Shown in pieces: positions 12,184 to 24,239 of a stretch of DNA of 64,000 bases. The notes beneath the pieces were generated by a model. The model did not search any database. It was not told where the DNA came from and was given only the letters and a program-made list of their open reading frames with translations. The translations under genes were made by a program, and so were the position numbers. Where the stretch lies: positions 19,810,024-19,874,023 of the forward strand of contig NC_044923.1 in assembly GCF_003576645.1 (NCBI RefSeq). The letters are read 5' to 3'. Within the stretch, counting starts at the first letter, position 1. Each line of letters starts with the position of its first letter. This stretch comes from Ipomoea triloba (lineage: Eukaryota; Streptophyta; Magnoliopsida; Solanales; Convolvulaceae).

Positions 12184-12923
12184 AAGAATTATTATTATTA
12201 TTATTATTATTTGATATTTATTTAATACTCCGTAGCTAATATGAATACTTATAAATTTCTATTGATTTATTTTATAAATTTATGTAGATAATGAAGATAG
12301 TGAAGATAATGAATCAATGGATTACAGGCTTCTAATATTGTTGTTGATGATGACAGAAGTATGATGAATGTGAATAATTCTTGAGGATTCATAGATGATT
12401 GATATTTTGTGTCAATCACATTTTAATTATGTTTGAGTGTTTGACTTGTTTTGGACATTTGTTTAAGACTGAAGTACTCAAGTAGTGCCAAGGACCTTGT
12501 GGTCTAGTGGCATCAAACCTTTCCCTTTATACGGGAGGTGGTGGGTTCGAGCCTCAGTGGGGGCAATACTGACTCTTGTACCTCAATAGGTAGAGAAAGT
12601 AGTTAGGAATTTGAAAACTTTTGAATGTTGATTGATGGTCGGAAGTTTGGAACTTTAAAGAATTGGAACATTTTTAAAATTTAATGTACTAATTTTGTGT
12701 AATTGTGTAAATATTTGGTCATTTGTGTAAAATTTAATGTACCAATTATATATATATATATAAATGATAATTGATATAAATCAATAAAATAAATCATATA
12801 TTCATATTTTAATTTTAGGACGGGGCTGGCTACGTAGTAAAATCCCAACCCAGATAAAAAATTGGCCCAACCCATCCCATTTTTGTCTAACCTAAGATGG
12901 GTTGACCCGTTTTGACAGCTCTA
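12184..12923 (+). mobile_element. 3' untranslated part and right terminus of the hAT relic
   Basis: Downstream of the transposase tail the sequence is non-coding, is interrupted by a SINE-like repeat (12488-12607), has a (TTA)n run near 12190-12210 and a (TA)n run near 12749-12762. It ends with an hAT-type inverted-repeat terminus at 12906-12923. Immediately beyond begins the decayed Tat gag-pol relic. The left end and target duplication are not visible. Confidence 0.5.
12488..12607 (+). repeat. tRNA-derived SINE-like repeat, copy 3
   Basis: This is the best-preserved copy: box-A-like CCTTGTGGTCTAGTGGCA, box-B-like GTGGGTTCGAGCCTC about 40 bp on, then a 3' part ending TAGAGAAAGTAGTTAGGA. It closely parallels the copy at 3414-3536 and, reversed, the truncated copy at 36700-36791. 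It is inserted in the hAT relic. Confidence 0.6.
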
Positions 12924-12929
12924 GTTTAG

Positions 12930-15762
12930 TCTTTCATGGACAGGTTTCTTATTGTACTCATTCTTTGACCCCAATCTATCAAACACGAAGGGTTAGGACT
13001 TTACTTCTTCAAGTCGTTCAATCATTGATGGCTTTTGGCTAGTTGGGTCTAAGTCACTCACCAAAATGTAATTATTGGTTGCCCTATTTATAAAGATACA
13101 CACGGGCTTTGGTTGAATATACCATACTATATGTGTTTGTTTTGTAGCAAAACCACCCTTATCCCCACTAGCTCCAGGGATGAGTTTTTCCAACTTTGGT
13201 GATTCATTCATGTTGAACCCAACTTTGACAAGCAATTTATATGCATTAAGGCCAAATTAATCCTTCGGTGTGTTTTGTTGGTAGCATACTGCCCCTTAAA
13301 GTTTGCAACTTCGTCATTTTTTGCGATCACTTCATCTTTTGCAAGAGGTATAAGCGATGCTTTTAGCTTATCTTCTATCTTCAACTTATCATTTAAGCTA
13401 GGTATATGGATTGTATCTTTGCTTACAGCACTTTCATTGATCCTTTGGCATTTCTTCAAATAAAACTTTACATCTACAAAGCATGATTTTGCCTCGGTAA
13501 AGACTCTCATAAGCTATTACTTTATTCATCACTCCATCTTTTTTCATAAACAAGGCATTAATGCCAAGATGATGGAACTACATATTTTCATGTATCCACA
13601 GTCTTCCTAACAAAAGATTGTAGGACATCGTTGCGTCACTAATATGATAAAGAGTGCTTGATCTTAACTTTCCAAGTATTAGATCAAGCCTAATAATTCC
13701 CAAAGCCATTTGACCTCCTTGGTTAAACCCTTGAGTCATTAAGAGAATTTGGACAAGTTCATTTGTGGAAATCCCCAAACTTTTCATTGTTCAAAGCATC
13801 AAAATGTTAACTGCGGGACCTTGATCAATCAAATATCTTATTAAACTTTTGTTCATGAATATATCTACTCACAAATAATGGGCAATTATGTGGTACACGA
13901 CCAAGCAACAAATCTTCTTCCTTAAAAGTTATATATCTGTGGCATATGAAGTTGTTTTATCAACTAAAACCCGCACTACTTCTTCTTGAAGTACTTAAAT
14001 GGAAGAGTTATCTTCCGTGCCCTTGATATCTTTGTCACTTGTAGTAAAACAAGACTTATTTTCACACTCATTGGATAATGCTTGTGCAAATAATCACCCA
14101 ATGTTAGGGGTGCACAATACCTTTTTGAGTTTGGATGCTTCCTCCTAATATTTGGCATTTTACATATAGATTGAGCAATCTTAACAATGGAGGTATTCAA
14201 TGATTTTTCCATAGACCAAGTGGCTCATTTAGCAATCCATTGTTTAGCCCGAGAATATTTTTGATGATGACAGCAAGTTACTATTGTCCAACTTTCAACT
14301 TTTAATGGGACAGCAGCATTCCAAACACAAATAGGCTAAAAATTGTCAAACTTGATGGTGGTAGCCATTGCATGTGAACAAATTATTTTTTCTCCTTTCT
14401 CTCAATTAATGGAGCAAACATTCCAAATGTAAATGATATTTGGTTTACATTAGCTGTGGGATCTGTTAGCTCAACCTTTCATTTGTGAGCTAACCTCATT
14501 ATCTTATCTTTGAAAACAAAAATTTCTCAATTGGATGTTACTTACAATAATTAGGGTCATTCATCATTCTTATTTCATTAGATTATTTCATCTCGGGCAA
14601 TTCACTAGGCTTCAACTTCATCAATTCTTCAAATATTGGTGCAACATCTTAATTCAAAAATGGATATTTTTTTCCTTCATCTCTTCTAAAGTTAAAAAAT
14701 CTCTTGTTATTCCTTGCTTACTTAAAGGCTCCAAAATGTACTTCTACAACTTTCTTCTCAACAATTTTTCCATGACTTCTCATGGACATAATTATATGCA
14801 TAGATTCTTTAATTTCTAACTTAAAAAAGGGTTTGCCCCCTTTATTGACTTTTTTTTAATTCCTTTTCTAGGAGTTTTAGAAATGACTTCCATTAATAAG
14901 TAGTTTCATCACTGTTGTTGCCATCTGACCTCTACTTGCAACTAAGCTCAATTCCATATCGTGAGCGCGGGAAGTCAATTCTTCATCAAACATCTTGGGT
15001 TTAATGCTTTGAAAGATATAACAAAGTTCCCAACACATGCCTTAGATACACATGTTGATAGTAGAACTTTCACTTATCTTATCTTTATAGTTGAGAGCTA
15101 AGTTCCTCCACCGCTCGATATAGGCCACCACAAGTTCATCTTTCCATTGGCAAGTATTCATTAACTCCATCAAGCTAACCTATCTTCTAATCCTGTAAAA
15201 GCAATTCAAAAATGTGTGTTCCATTTTTTTCCAACTATCAATGGAGCCTGATGTCAAATCTGTGTACCAATAAAATGCATTACCTTTTAAGGAACGAGCA
15301 AACTACTTTACCAATAGGTCCCCACAAGTTCCTGCATCATTACATGTTTCAACAAAGTGTGCCACATGCTATTTTGGGTTCCCTTCCCATCAAATTGTTG
15401 AAAGTGAGGTGGTTGATAATCTACAGGTATCTTCAAATTCTCAATTCATTGAAAGTATGGCTTCGCGTAAGTGTAGGAAGATCTCCTTTAGTCAAACCTC
15501 CACTTCACTATTCCAACAATGAAATCTCTCAATTGCTCAATTGGGGTCATAACATTAGGAACTTGTATATTTGTTATAGGGATCTCATTTTGCAAATCAA
15601 CTTTTTCAGGTTCTTCATGTTGCTATCCATGGGCATGATTTTTCTCTCTCGCAGGTGCACTTTCAAGTTTTTTATGTAGTTCATCTATTTTCTTATCTTT
15701 GTTAAACACAAGGGTCATCAAATCCCCTAAGGTTTTTGTTAAGTTTGCCAACTATTCCTTTA
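12930..15762 (-). pseudogene. Decayed Tat-type gypsy gag-protease, minus strand
   Basis: Translated fragments line up in order with the intact Tat element at 17-20.5 kb. Near 15720-15762 is the gag coiled region (EEQLANLTKTL-like) and near 15250-15400 the central gag domain. Near 13578-13787 is the protease part (MTQGFNQGGQ, SYNLLLGRLWIHEN). At 12930-13235 is the spacer before RT (ESPKLEKLIPG, PKPVCIFINRA, VFDRLGSKN). Frameshifts and stops are abundant, and no RT is left. The 5' gag portion continues beyond the nested insertions at 33264. This is an older relative of the young element, in opposite orientation. Confidence 0.8.
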
Positions 15763-15964
15763 TGGGGCGTTTGGTTGGAATGAGGGAATTATGTGGGAAA
15801 GGAATTGCAATTCCTTGGAAGAAGAATAATGTGGGAATAAAGTGGTAATTTAAATTCCAGTGTTTGGTTTGTAGGAATAGAATTACTGAGAATTTTAATT
15901 CTAATGTTTGGTATACATGGGAATTAAAAGGGAATAAGTAGTATAAAGTCCCTAATGCCTATAC

Positions 15965-16005
<41 letters not shown>

Positions 16006-16072
16006 TCTAAATTACCAAATTCAACTTTTACTTTTAAAAATTTATGTAAAACGTTGTATAAATGAACTCTAT
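15763..16072. mobile_element. Harbinger-like MITE, left part (split by the gypsy element)
   Basis: The left end TGGGGCGTTTGGTTGGAATGA pairs with the right end at 32740 (reversed TAAGGCGTTTGGTTAGAGTGA). Flanking TTA at 15760-15762 and 32741-32743 is the target duplication, typical of PIF/Harbinger. Joining both parts gives a MITE of about 693 bp. Its insertion point lies within the old Tat gag reading frame: the gag sequence resumes on both sides. A (TTA)n run is at about 15967-16003. Confidence 0.75.
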
Positions 16073-17042
16073 TGTAAGCATCAAAAATTTAAAGAATGTT
16101 ATTGGGCCGTGATCGATAACCGGTTGTTAAATTAATTGCTTTAATTAATTAAATTGGGCTGATATTTATTTAATTGGGTTGATTAAATGGCCTAATAAAT
16201 AATTGGTTGGCCTAATTAATTAATTTAAAGTAATTGTTGCTGAACTGTTGGCCCAAATTCAAGGATTATATTTAATTGAGTTGGACCAAACTATCAATTG
16301 GGCTGCTCAAGTTGGCGGGCTTTGACTTGGTTTGGCCCATCAAAATTATATGTGGATTATATAATTTTGAGGAAATTGTGGATATGATAAACTGGTTCAA
16401 AAATATAAAATCATGAACCTGGACGTGATAGTGTCCCGATACGTTCCTTATATTTAATTCAAATATTAATTAAATATAAGAATTATCCAAATGGATAGAG
16501 TTGGTTATATTTTTCCTACCAACTCACCACTATAAATAGTGGTTTCATTTTCAAGGAAGGGGAGCTCTGAAGATCTGCATAGCGAAGCTCTGCCGAAATC
16601 TCACCAGAATATTGTCTGGAACACACTTGCAATTTATTTGCACCGAGGGGTACGCCTGCAATTTATTTGCACCGAAGAACCCTTCTAGTTGGCATACTTC
16701 CAACTCGGCATACTTCCAGTTGGCATACTTCCAACTCGGTACACTTCCAGTTCAGCATACTCGGAACTCGGTACACTTCTAATCGGCATACTTCCAGTTG
16801 GCATACTTCCAACTCAGCACACACTTAATTCGGCATATTCCAGATTCAGTACACATCTAATCGGCATACTTCCAGTTCAACATATTCTGAACTAGGCCTA
16901 CTTCCGATCAACATACTTCTAGTAGAGAATCAGAGGACTTCTATACAGAGATTGTACCCCATTTATCGTTTGAGACATACTACTTATTGTAACCGATACT
17001 TTGAATTTTGAATATATACAATTCAAGTTTTTCGCGTTTACA
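16073..17042 (+). repeat. 5' LTR of the Tat element (970 bp)
   Basis: It starts TGTAAGCATC and ends TTCGCGTTTACA. A TATAAATA box is at 16531-16538. Downstream of it (about 16690-16920) are many short tandem units of the type TTGGCATACTTCCAACTCGG. Compared with the 3' LTR it has a 26-bp segment (ATTTAATTCAAATATTAA region near 16452) that the 3' LTR lacks, plus small differences in the tandem block. Confidence 0.93.
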
Positions 17043-17047
17043 TATTT

Positions 17048-17060
17048 TGGCACGCTCAGT
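17048..17060 (+). promoter_or_regulatory. Putative primer binding site
   Basis: TGGCACGCTCAGT begins five bases after the LTR end and has the TGG start expected for pairing with a tRNA 3' CCA end. I cannot name the tRNA from memory with confidence. Confidence 0.6.
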
Positions 17061-17116
17061 AGAACCACTCTGCCTCTCATCTCTCTACTACTAAACTACT
17101 TCTACCAGCGTATTCA

Positions 17117-19441
17117 ATGGCATCGAACAACCCCATGTTCAGGAAGACCTATGCCCAGGCTACCCATTCCAAGTCTGCGCCTCTAGCCGGCTCGGGCGTT
17201 GCTCAGAAGGCGCAAGGTCCGCTGACTAGGAACCGCGTCAAGAGCTCGGGGGTCCAACTACTTAAACCTCTTGATATGGCTCGAAGAGTGGTTCGAAGAA
17301 TCAACAATGCCCCAGCTGCCACAAAGGCAACTAACTATGCTGGGAGTCCGCCCTCTTCTAGGGGAGCTACCGCTGGTGCTAGTCCCACTTCTATGCAGGG
17401 GAACGCCAGTAGCGGGAGTACTTCCCCCGTATCCCCGCCACATCCATTATGGAAGGCTGCGCCTGAGTGGACGCATGTCTACAATGTCATGCCTGCCATG
17501 GCAACTAACACTGAGTCCGTGGAAGAACAATTAGCTAGAATTGCTAAGACTCTTGAAGCAATGACTACACTCCTGCAAAACCAAGATAAACGGATCAACA
17601 CCCTTGATGATAGGGTAGGAAGCATCATGGAGGGGCAAGGAAGTCGTGCTCCAGGAAAGCAGCCCGAGGGGCAAGAAGAGGTTGTTCAGCAACCACAACC
17701 TCCTACTAGCCCTGTAGTAGGAGAAACTACTTCTCACTTGCCTGCAACTGAGAAAACTATACCAATCACCGAAGGGATGATACCGGTGGATCAGTTGAAC
17801 GACTACATAATGGGAGCTATCAAAGGCAAGTTGGATGGAGGCCAACCCTCATATTCCTATGCTAAGCCCTACACGCAAAGGATTGAGGAGTTGAAAATGC
17901 CTTTTGGTTATCAACCTCCTAAGTTCCAGCAGTTTGATGGCAAGGGAAATCCTCGACAGCACATTGCCCACTTTGTGGAAACATGCAATGATGCAGGGAC
18001 TTACGGCGACCTATTGGTAAAGCAGTTTGTCCGTTCCTTAAAGGGAACTGCTTTTGATTGGTACACTGATCTCGAGTCCGGCTGCATCGATAGTTGGCAT
18101 GATATGGAGCGTGAGTTCTTAACCCGCTTCTATAGTACAAGAAGAACCGTAAGCTTCTTGGAACTCACCACCACTGTCCAGTGGAAAGGCGAACGTGCCG
18201 GTGCTTACATTGAAAGGTGGAGGGAATTGGGCCTAAATTGCAAGGAGAAGATATCTCAATCTTCTGCTATAGAGATGTGCATCCAAGGCATGCACTTCCA
18301 ACTTTCCTATATCCTGCAAGGGATCAAGCCAAAGTCCTTCGAGGAGCTATCCAGTCGTGCTCACGACATGGAACTGAGCATCGAAGCCAGGGGAGGGCTC
18401 GACGTATTGAACATGCCTAACTCCTCCAAAGCTCCTGCAAAGCAAGAATTCAAGAGAGGAAATAAACCATTTCCGAAACAGGAAAAGAAGGAGGCAATGA
18501 CTGTGAAGGCTACACCAATGACAGTCTTCACTAAAGCAAATGAAAGGCCTAGGTCGAGACCATCTTCTGGCTCGTCAAGAGGAGGTAGGAGGCCAACTCT
18601 TGAGGAAAAACAGGAGAAAACATATCCTTTCTTGGATTCTGATGTATCTCCCATGTTCGATGAGCTACTCAAACTTAGGTTCATTGAATTGCCTGAGATG
18701 AGACGCCCTGATGAGGCTTCAAGGGTGAATGACCCAAATTACTGCAAGTATCACCGCCTTCTGGGTCATCCGATTGAACAGTGTTTCATCTTCAAGGATA
18801 AAGTTATGGCATTGGCCAGAGACGGGAAAATTGAGCTTGCTGATGCCGGTGCAAGCACGAATCAGATCTCAATTACACTTGGACGATTTGCTCCTTTGTG
18901 TATTGAGAAGGAACATGGAGGGCAACGAAAGCGTCCACTCCCATTCACGGTTAAACATGCTGCTGGTCAAAGTTCAAAACCACAGCAAAATGATAGCACA
19001 TCTGAAGGAAAATGGGTGATTGTCACTCATAGAAAGAAGAAAAGTGAGCCTGTTAGACATCCAATGCACACAGTGCAGAGTTGGGTTGCAAAAACCTCAA
19101 CAAATGGCCATGCCCGTAGATCAAAGATGAAGGGGCATGTCAAGCAGCCACGAGCACCAGTTCTTTTGGCTCAATATATGCCAAAGGGATTTAATCTTCA
19201 AGGGGCAGGCAATATTAGCTCCTGCCTAAATACTAATGATAAGCAAGTGGATGCAGGAGAATGTTCATCTCCAAAACACACCGAAGATGAGGAAGTGCAA
19301 ATGCATAGGGCAGTTTCCTACTCCGCAGAAATTACCTTCAAAGATGAAGACTTGTTACTTGGAGGTGCGCCACACAATCGCCCACTGTTTGTCGAAGGCT
19401 ACACACGGGGGCAAAAGCTCAAAAGAATTCTAGTTGATTAA
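17117..19441 (+). CDS. Tat gag polyprotein, running into protease and ending at an in-frame stop
   Basis: Gag forms the cytoplasmic virus-like particle that packages the element RNA. Seen in 774 codons: a Pro/Ser-rich N-terminus, a coiled stretch (about residues 130-170), and the plant retrotransposon gag domain at about residues 270-405 (FDGKGNPRQHI, FVRSLKGTAFDWY, LTRFYS). A basic low-complexity linker follows, then a knuckle-like CKYHRLLGHPIEQC at about residue 540. The frame then enters the protease: the catalytic Asp of LVD is followed at once by TAA (19439-19441) and then GSAVN in the same frame. The first ATG after the PBS is at 17117. Whether the TAA is a natural read-through stop or a C-to-T change is undecided; I favour a mutation because later pol stops also exist. 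Confidence 0.88.
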   Translation: MASNNPMFRKTYAQATHSKSAPLAGSGVAQKAQGPLTRNRVKSSGVQLLKPLDMARRVVRRINNAPAATKATNYAGSPPSSRGATAGASPTSMQGNASSGSTSPVSPPHPLWKAAPEWTHVYNVMPAMATNTESVEEQLARIAKTLEAMTTLLQNQDKRINTLDDRVGSIMEGQGSRAPGKQPEGQEEVVQQPQPPTSPVVGETTSHLPATEKTIPITEGMIPVDQLNDYIMGAIKGKLDGGQPSYSYAKPYTQRIEELKMPFGYQPPKFQQFDGKGNPRQHIAHFVETCNDAGTYGDLLVKQFVRSLKGTAFDWYTDLESGCIDSWHDMEREFLTRFYSTRRTVSFLELTTTVQWKGERAGAYIERWRELGLNCKEKISQSSAIEMCIQGMHFQLSYILQGIKPKSFEELSSRAHDMELSIEARGGLDVLNMPNSSKAPAKQEFKRGNKPFPKQEKKEAMTVKATPMTVFTKANERPRSRPSSGSSRGGRRPTLEEKQEKTYPFLDSDVSPMFDELLKLRFIELPEMRRPDEASRVNDPNYCKYHRLLGHPIEQCFIFKDKVMALARDGKIELADAGASTNQISITLGRFAPLCIEKEHGGQRKRPLPFTVKHAAGQSSKPQQNDSTSEGKWVIVTHRKKKSEPVRHPMHTVQSWVAKTSTNGHARRSKMKGHVKQPRAPVLLAQYMPKGFNLQGAGNISSCLNTNDKQVDAGECSSPKHTEDEEVQMHRAVSYSAEITFKDEDLLLGGAPHNRPLFVEGYTRGQKLKRILVD

Positions 19442-19849
19442 GGCTCAGCTGTCAACATCTTATCCCTCCGAGCCCTAAAAAACCTTGGTGGATCTTCAGA
19501 TGAGCTTGCCCAAAGTCGTCTAATGATACAAGGCTTTAACCAAGGAGGGCAGAGAGCAATCGACATCATCAACCTCGACTTAAGAGTCGGAGGCTTAAGT
19601 TCAAGTGTTGTCTGCCATGTCATAGAGGCGAGGACATCGTATAACTTGTTACTCAGAAGGCCTTGGATACATGAAAATGGGGTGGTTCCCTCGTCTTGGC
19701 ATCAATGCTTTATGTATGAAAAGAACGGTGTGATTGAAAAGGTAGTCGCCGATGAAAGCCCGTTCGCAGAGGCTGAGTCATACTTTGCAGATGCAAAGTT
19801 CTACATAAGGAAACAGGTCTTTGTGGAAGAGGCCCAGAAAAAGCAATGA
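19442..19849 (+). pseudogene. Retropepsin-like protease part, downstream of the stop
   Basis: In the same frame as gag, this continues the aspartic protease: GSAVNIL directly after the interrupted Asp, then IQGFNQGGQ, IINLDLRVGG and SYNLLLRRPWIHEN. The protease would cut Gag-Pol into its units. It cannot be made as one piece without read-through of the TAA at 19439. The frame ends at TGA 19847-19849, while RT begins in the next frame; an A5 run at 19838-19842 is a likely indel site. Confidence 0.8.
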
Positions 19850-22800
19850 CAACCCGCATTCCCAACTAAAGTCAAAGGAAAAGGAAGTTGTGGAAGTGGA
19901 TCAACACCCTACAAAGCTCATCTTCCCGCTTGCAAGAATTGACACACTTAAAATAGATGAAGCGGACCAAGTCTTGCCCACCAAGCGTACTGAGGGTTTT
20001 GACCCTAACGCTTATAAGCTTCTAGCTAAAGCTGGCTATAATCCTAATGAGCCTCGGAAGTTGGGAAAGCTTATCCCCGAAGCCGGGGGTAAAGGCAAGG
20101 CAAATCAACAAGAGCCCCATGAACGCAAAGGGTTGGGTTATGTCCCCCCTAAACCTGTGCGAATCTTTATAAACAGGGCTGCAAGCAATTGTATCTCCAC
20201 AGATGAAAGTGAGTATGATCCACAACTCGATTGTATCTCCACAGATGAAAGTGAGTATGATCCACAACTCGATCCCGCCAAAGGCAATGAAAGTGAGTAT
20301 GATCCACAACTCGATCCCGCCAAAGGCAAAAAGAAGTCAGTCTTCAAGAGAATGGGTAAGGTGGAGTCTCAGCGCTCAGTCTTTGATAGATTGGGGTCAA
20401 ATCCTAAAACCTCCAAAAGAAAGTCAATTCATGATCGACTTGGAACTGTCCAAGATGTGAGAAAGTCAATTCATGATCGACTTGGAACTGTCCAAGATGT
20501 GAGAAACAACGCAAGTCATCATGCTGAAGTGGGATCTTCTAAAAGGCTTAGAAGCATGATTCCTTCTCGTATGAGACGGGAAACAGATATTCATATCTCA
20601 TGCAGAGAGGTGTTAAAAGTCCAACCTCGGACCATTGTACACACTCGTGTACAAAAAGGGGAAAATGAGGAAAGCGTTGGCTCAAGTGACGACGTAGTAC
20701 CACCTCAGGGCGAGGAAGCGTCGTCTTTCCACATCACTCTATGTGATGAGACCCCGATTGAGGGAGAAGATGCAGAAGAAGCACCCCATGAGTTAGAGGA
20801 AGGGGTACGAGCTGCAATAAATGAATTAAAGGAGGTGGACCTAGGAACTCCTGAGAATCCTCGGCCTATCTTCATTAGCACACTCCTTTCTAATGAAGAT
20901 GAAGAAATCTATGTCACGTTATTGAAAGAGTACATCGATGTCTTCGCATGGACGTACAAAGAGATGCCAGGGTTAGACCCAAAGGTGGCAGTACACCGCC
21001 TGGCAATGAAAAAAGCATGTCGTCCAGTCAAGCAAGCTCAACGACGCTTTCGCCCTGAACTTATTCCCTCAATTGAAGGAGAAGTCAACAACCTCATAGA
21101 AGCTGGTTTCATCCGCGAAGTGAAATATCCAACTTGGATATCTAGCATTGTGCCTGTGCGCAAGAAGAACGGCCAAATCCGTGTATGCGTGGACTTTCGG
21201 GACCTTAATGTTGCTTGCCCGAAAGACGACTTCCCACTCCCCATCACGGAGCTGATGATAGATGCTGTAACTGGACATGAAATCATGTCATTCATGGATG
21301 GCTCCTCCGGTTACAATCAAATTCGCATGGCGCCAGAAGATGAGGAGTTGACGGCGTTTCGAAAGCCAAAAGGCATCTATTGTTACAAAGTGATGCCCTT
21401 TGGTTTGAAAAACGCAGGGGCTACATACCAAAGGGCTATGCAGAGTATATTTGATGACATGCTTCATAAAATGGTAGAATGCTACGTTGATGACTTGGTT
21501 GTGAAGTCAAAACTTCGCGCAGATCACTTGGGGCATTTAAGAAAAGTTTTTGATCGCCTGCGGAAATTTCAACTCAAAATGAACCCCTTGAAATGTGCTT
21601 TTGGGGTTGCTGCTGGAAAGTTCCTTGGGTTCACTGTTCGACACAGGGGCATTGAGATTGAACAAGCTAAGATCGATGCTATAATGAAGATGCCCGAACC
21701 ACGAAACCTTCATGAGCTTAAGAGCTTACAAGGGAAGTTAGCATACATTCGAAGGTTTATATCAAACCTAGCAGGAAGATGTCAACCCTTCAACCGGCTA
21801 ATGAAGAAAGGCATCCCGTTCATATGGGATGAGGCGTGCAAGAATGCGTTTGAAAGTATCAAGTCATACTTGATGAAGCCGCCCGTGTTGACCGCTCCTA
21901 TTCACGGTCGCCCACTAATCCTTTATATCTCTGCCCAAGAAAGCTCTGTGGGTGCCCTGCTTGCTCAAGAAAATGACAACGGGAAAGAGAATGCCCTCTA
22001 CTATCTCAGTAGAATGATGACCCCGAATGAGTTAAATTACTCCCCAATCGAGAAGCTATGTTTGGCACTAGTGTTCGCCATCAAAAAACTCAAGCACTAC
22101 TTTGAAGCTCATATCATTCAACTTGTGTCGAAAGCGAACCCAGTAAAGTTTGTCATGGCGAAGGTCGTTCTCTCCGACCGCCTTGCAAGGTGGTACTTAT
22201 TATTTCAACAGTATCAAATCATCTATGTGCCACAAAAGTCTGTCAAGGGGCAAGCTTTAGCTGATTTCTTAGCAGATCACCCAATACCGGCTGAATGGGA
22301 GTTATCCGACGACCTGCCTGATGAAGATGTACTTATTATTGAAGTCCTACCCCCATGGAAGATGTACTTTGATGGAGCTGCACACAGAGGAGGGGCAGGA
22401 GCTGGGAACTTTGATGGAGCTGCACACAGAGGAGGGGCAGGAGCTGGGATCGTCTTCGTCACTCCACACAGAGGAGGGGCAGGAGCTGGGATCGTCTTCG
22501 TCACTCCGGACAGAGGAGGGGCAGGAGCTGGGATCGTCTTCGTCACTCCGGAGGGTGAAGTGTTGCCATATTCATTCACCTTGACGGAGTAATGTTCAAA
22601 CAATGTTGCTGAGTATCAAGCATTGATACTGGGACTAGAGATAGCGGTTGACATGAAACAACTGTGAATCAACATTTATGGAGATTCAAAGTTGGTCATC
22701 AACCAAGTGGTGGGGCTATACGAAGTAAGGAAAGCAGAGTTAGTCCCGTACAACAACTATGCAAAGATACTCATACAATGGTTGGGTGACGTCACAATTG

Positions 22801-24239
22801 AACATGTACCGAGAAAAGAGAATAAGCAAGCTGACGCCTTGGCCGCATTGGCTTCAACTATTGCTCATCCTACAGCCCGTATACAAGTATGTCAAAAGTG
22901 GGTAGTTCCACCTATCTTCAATGAAGATGGCTTAGTAGATGAAACTGTTGAACTCCCTACTACTTCCGTTTATGACATTGGCCAAGATGACTGGAGACAA
23001 TCATTGATTGATTACTTCGCCGATGGGAGGTTACCAGAAGATCCTCGTAAGAGGGTGGATATAAGGCGCCGAGCTCCTCGCTTCATCTACTACAATGAAA
23101 CTCTCTATCGTCGTTCATTTGATGGAGTCTGGCTTCGATGTCTGGGAGAAGAGGAGGCATTACAAGCTATGCAGGAGGCTCATTCTGGGGTTTGTGGCGC
23201 GCATCAGTCTGGCCCTAAGTTGCACTTCCACATTAAACGAATGGGCTACTATTGGCCCACAATGGTGAAGGATTGCATAGACTATGCTCGAAGATGCCAA
23301 GCTTGTCAATTTCATGCAAACTTTATCCATCAGCCACCAGAACCTCTACACCCAACAGTTGCATCTTGGCCTTTTGATGCTTGGGGACTCGATGTGGTTG
23401 GCCCGATTACGCCCAAGTCATCTGCAGGGCACGCATATATATTAACCGCCACTGACTACTTTTCGAAGTGGGCAGAGGCCGTAGCGTTAAAGGAGGTGAA
23501 AAAAGAAAATGTTGCAGACTTCCTCCGTGTCCATATCATCTATCGATTCGGCATCCCGCTATATATCTTAACTGATAACGGGAAACCCTTTGACAATAAA
23601 TTAATGGATAAGATCTACAAGCTTTTTGACTTTCAGCAGCGAAACTCTTCAGCTTATTATGCAGCTGCAAATGGGCTTGCTGAGGCTTTTAACAAGACCT
23701 TATGCAATCTGTTAAAGAAACTGGTCTCAAAGTCAAAACGTGACTGGCATGACAGAATGGAAGAAGTTTTGTGGGCGTATAGAACCACATACCGCACACC
23801 TACTCAAAGCACTCCATATTCTTTGGTGTATGGTGTGGAAGCAGTCTTGCCTCTAGAGCGCCAAATACCTTCTCTAAGGTTGGCTATACAAGAGGGTCTT
23901 ACTGACGAAGAAAATGCTAAGTTACGCTTGGCTGAATTAGAAGCCTTGGATGAAAAGCGACTACAAGCTCAACAGAGCTTAGAATGTTATCAAGCTCGCA
24001 TGTCAAGAGCTTTTAACAAAAGAGTGAGGACCCGTTCCTTTCAAATTGGTGACAAGGTCCTAGCTGTTCGAAGGCCTATCATTGTGACACGAAAAACCGG
24101 CCACAAGTTCACTCCAAAGTGGGATGGTCCCTACGTGGTTCAAGAGGTATACACCGGTGGAGCTTACAAGTTAATCAGCGAAGATGGTCTGAGAGTCGGT
24201 CCAATTAATGGGAGGTTCCTAAAGCTCTACTACCCTTAA
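19843..24239 (+). pseudogene. Tat pol: reverse transcriptase, RNase H, second RNase H, integrase
   Basis: One frame runs from the protease junction to 24239 with stops only at TAA 22590-22592 and TGA 22665-22667. RT spans roughly 21080-21650 with the catalytic YVDD at about 21484. RNase H follows, then a second RNase H-like domain (DGAAHRGGAGAG near 22370, NNVAEYQAL near 22605, GDSKLVINQ near 22680) that contains both stops. Integrase (22900-24230) has the zinc-binding H/C residues (HSGVCGAHQSG, CQACQ). Its catalytic acids are in WGLDVVG, LTDNG and GLAEAFNK, and its C-terminal domain has KWDGPYVV. The upstream linker and second RNase H carry 42-bp tandem duplications (20189, 20245, 20419, 22367, 22425, 22471). 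The copy could move only with proteins supplied by relatives. Confidence 0.9.

Noticed and set aside
425..12607. tRNA genes at the box-A/box-B sites
   Set aside because: The promoter-like boxes are present but no cloverleaf with acceptor stem or anticodon loop can be drawn; a SINE explains them better.
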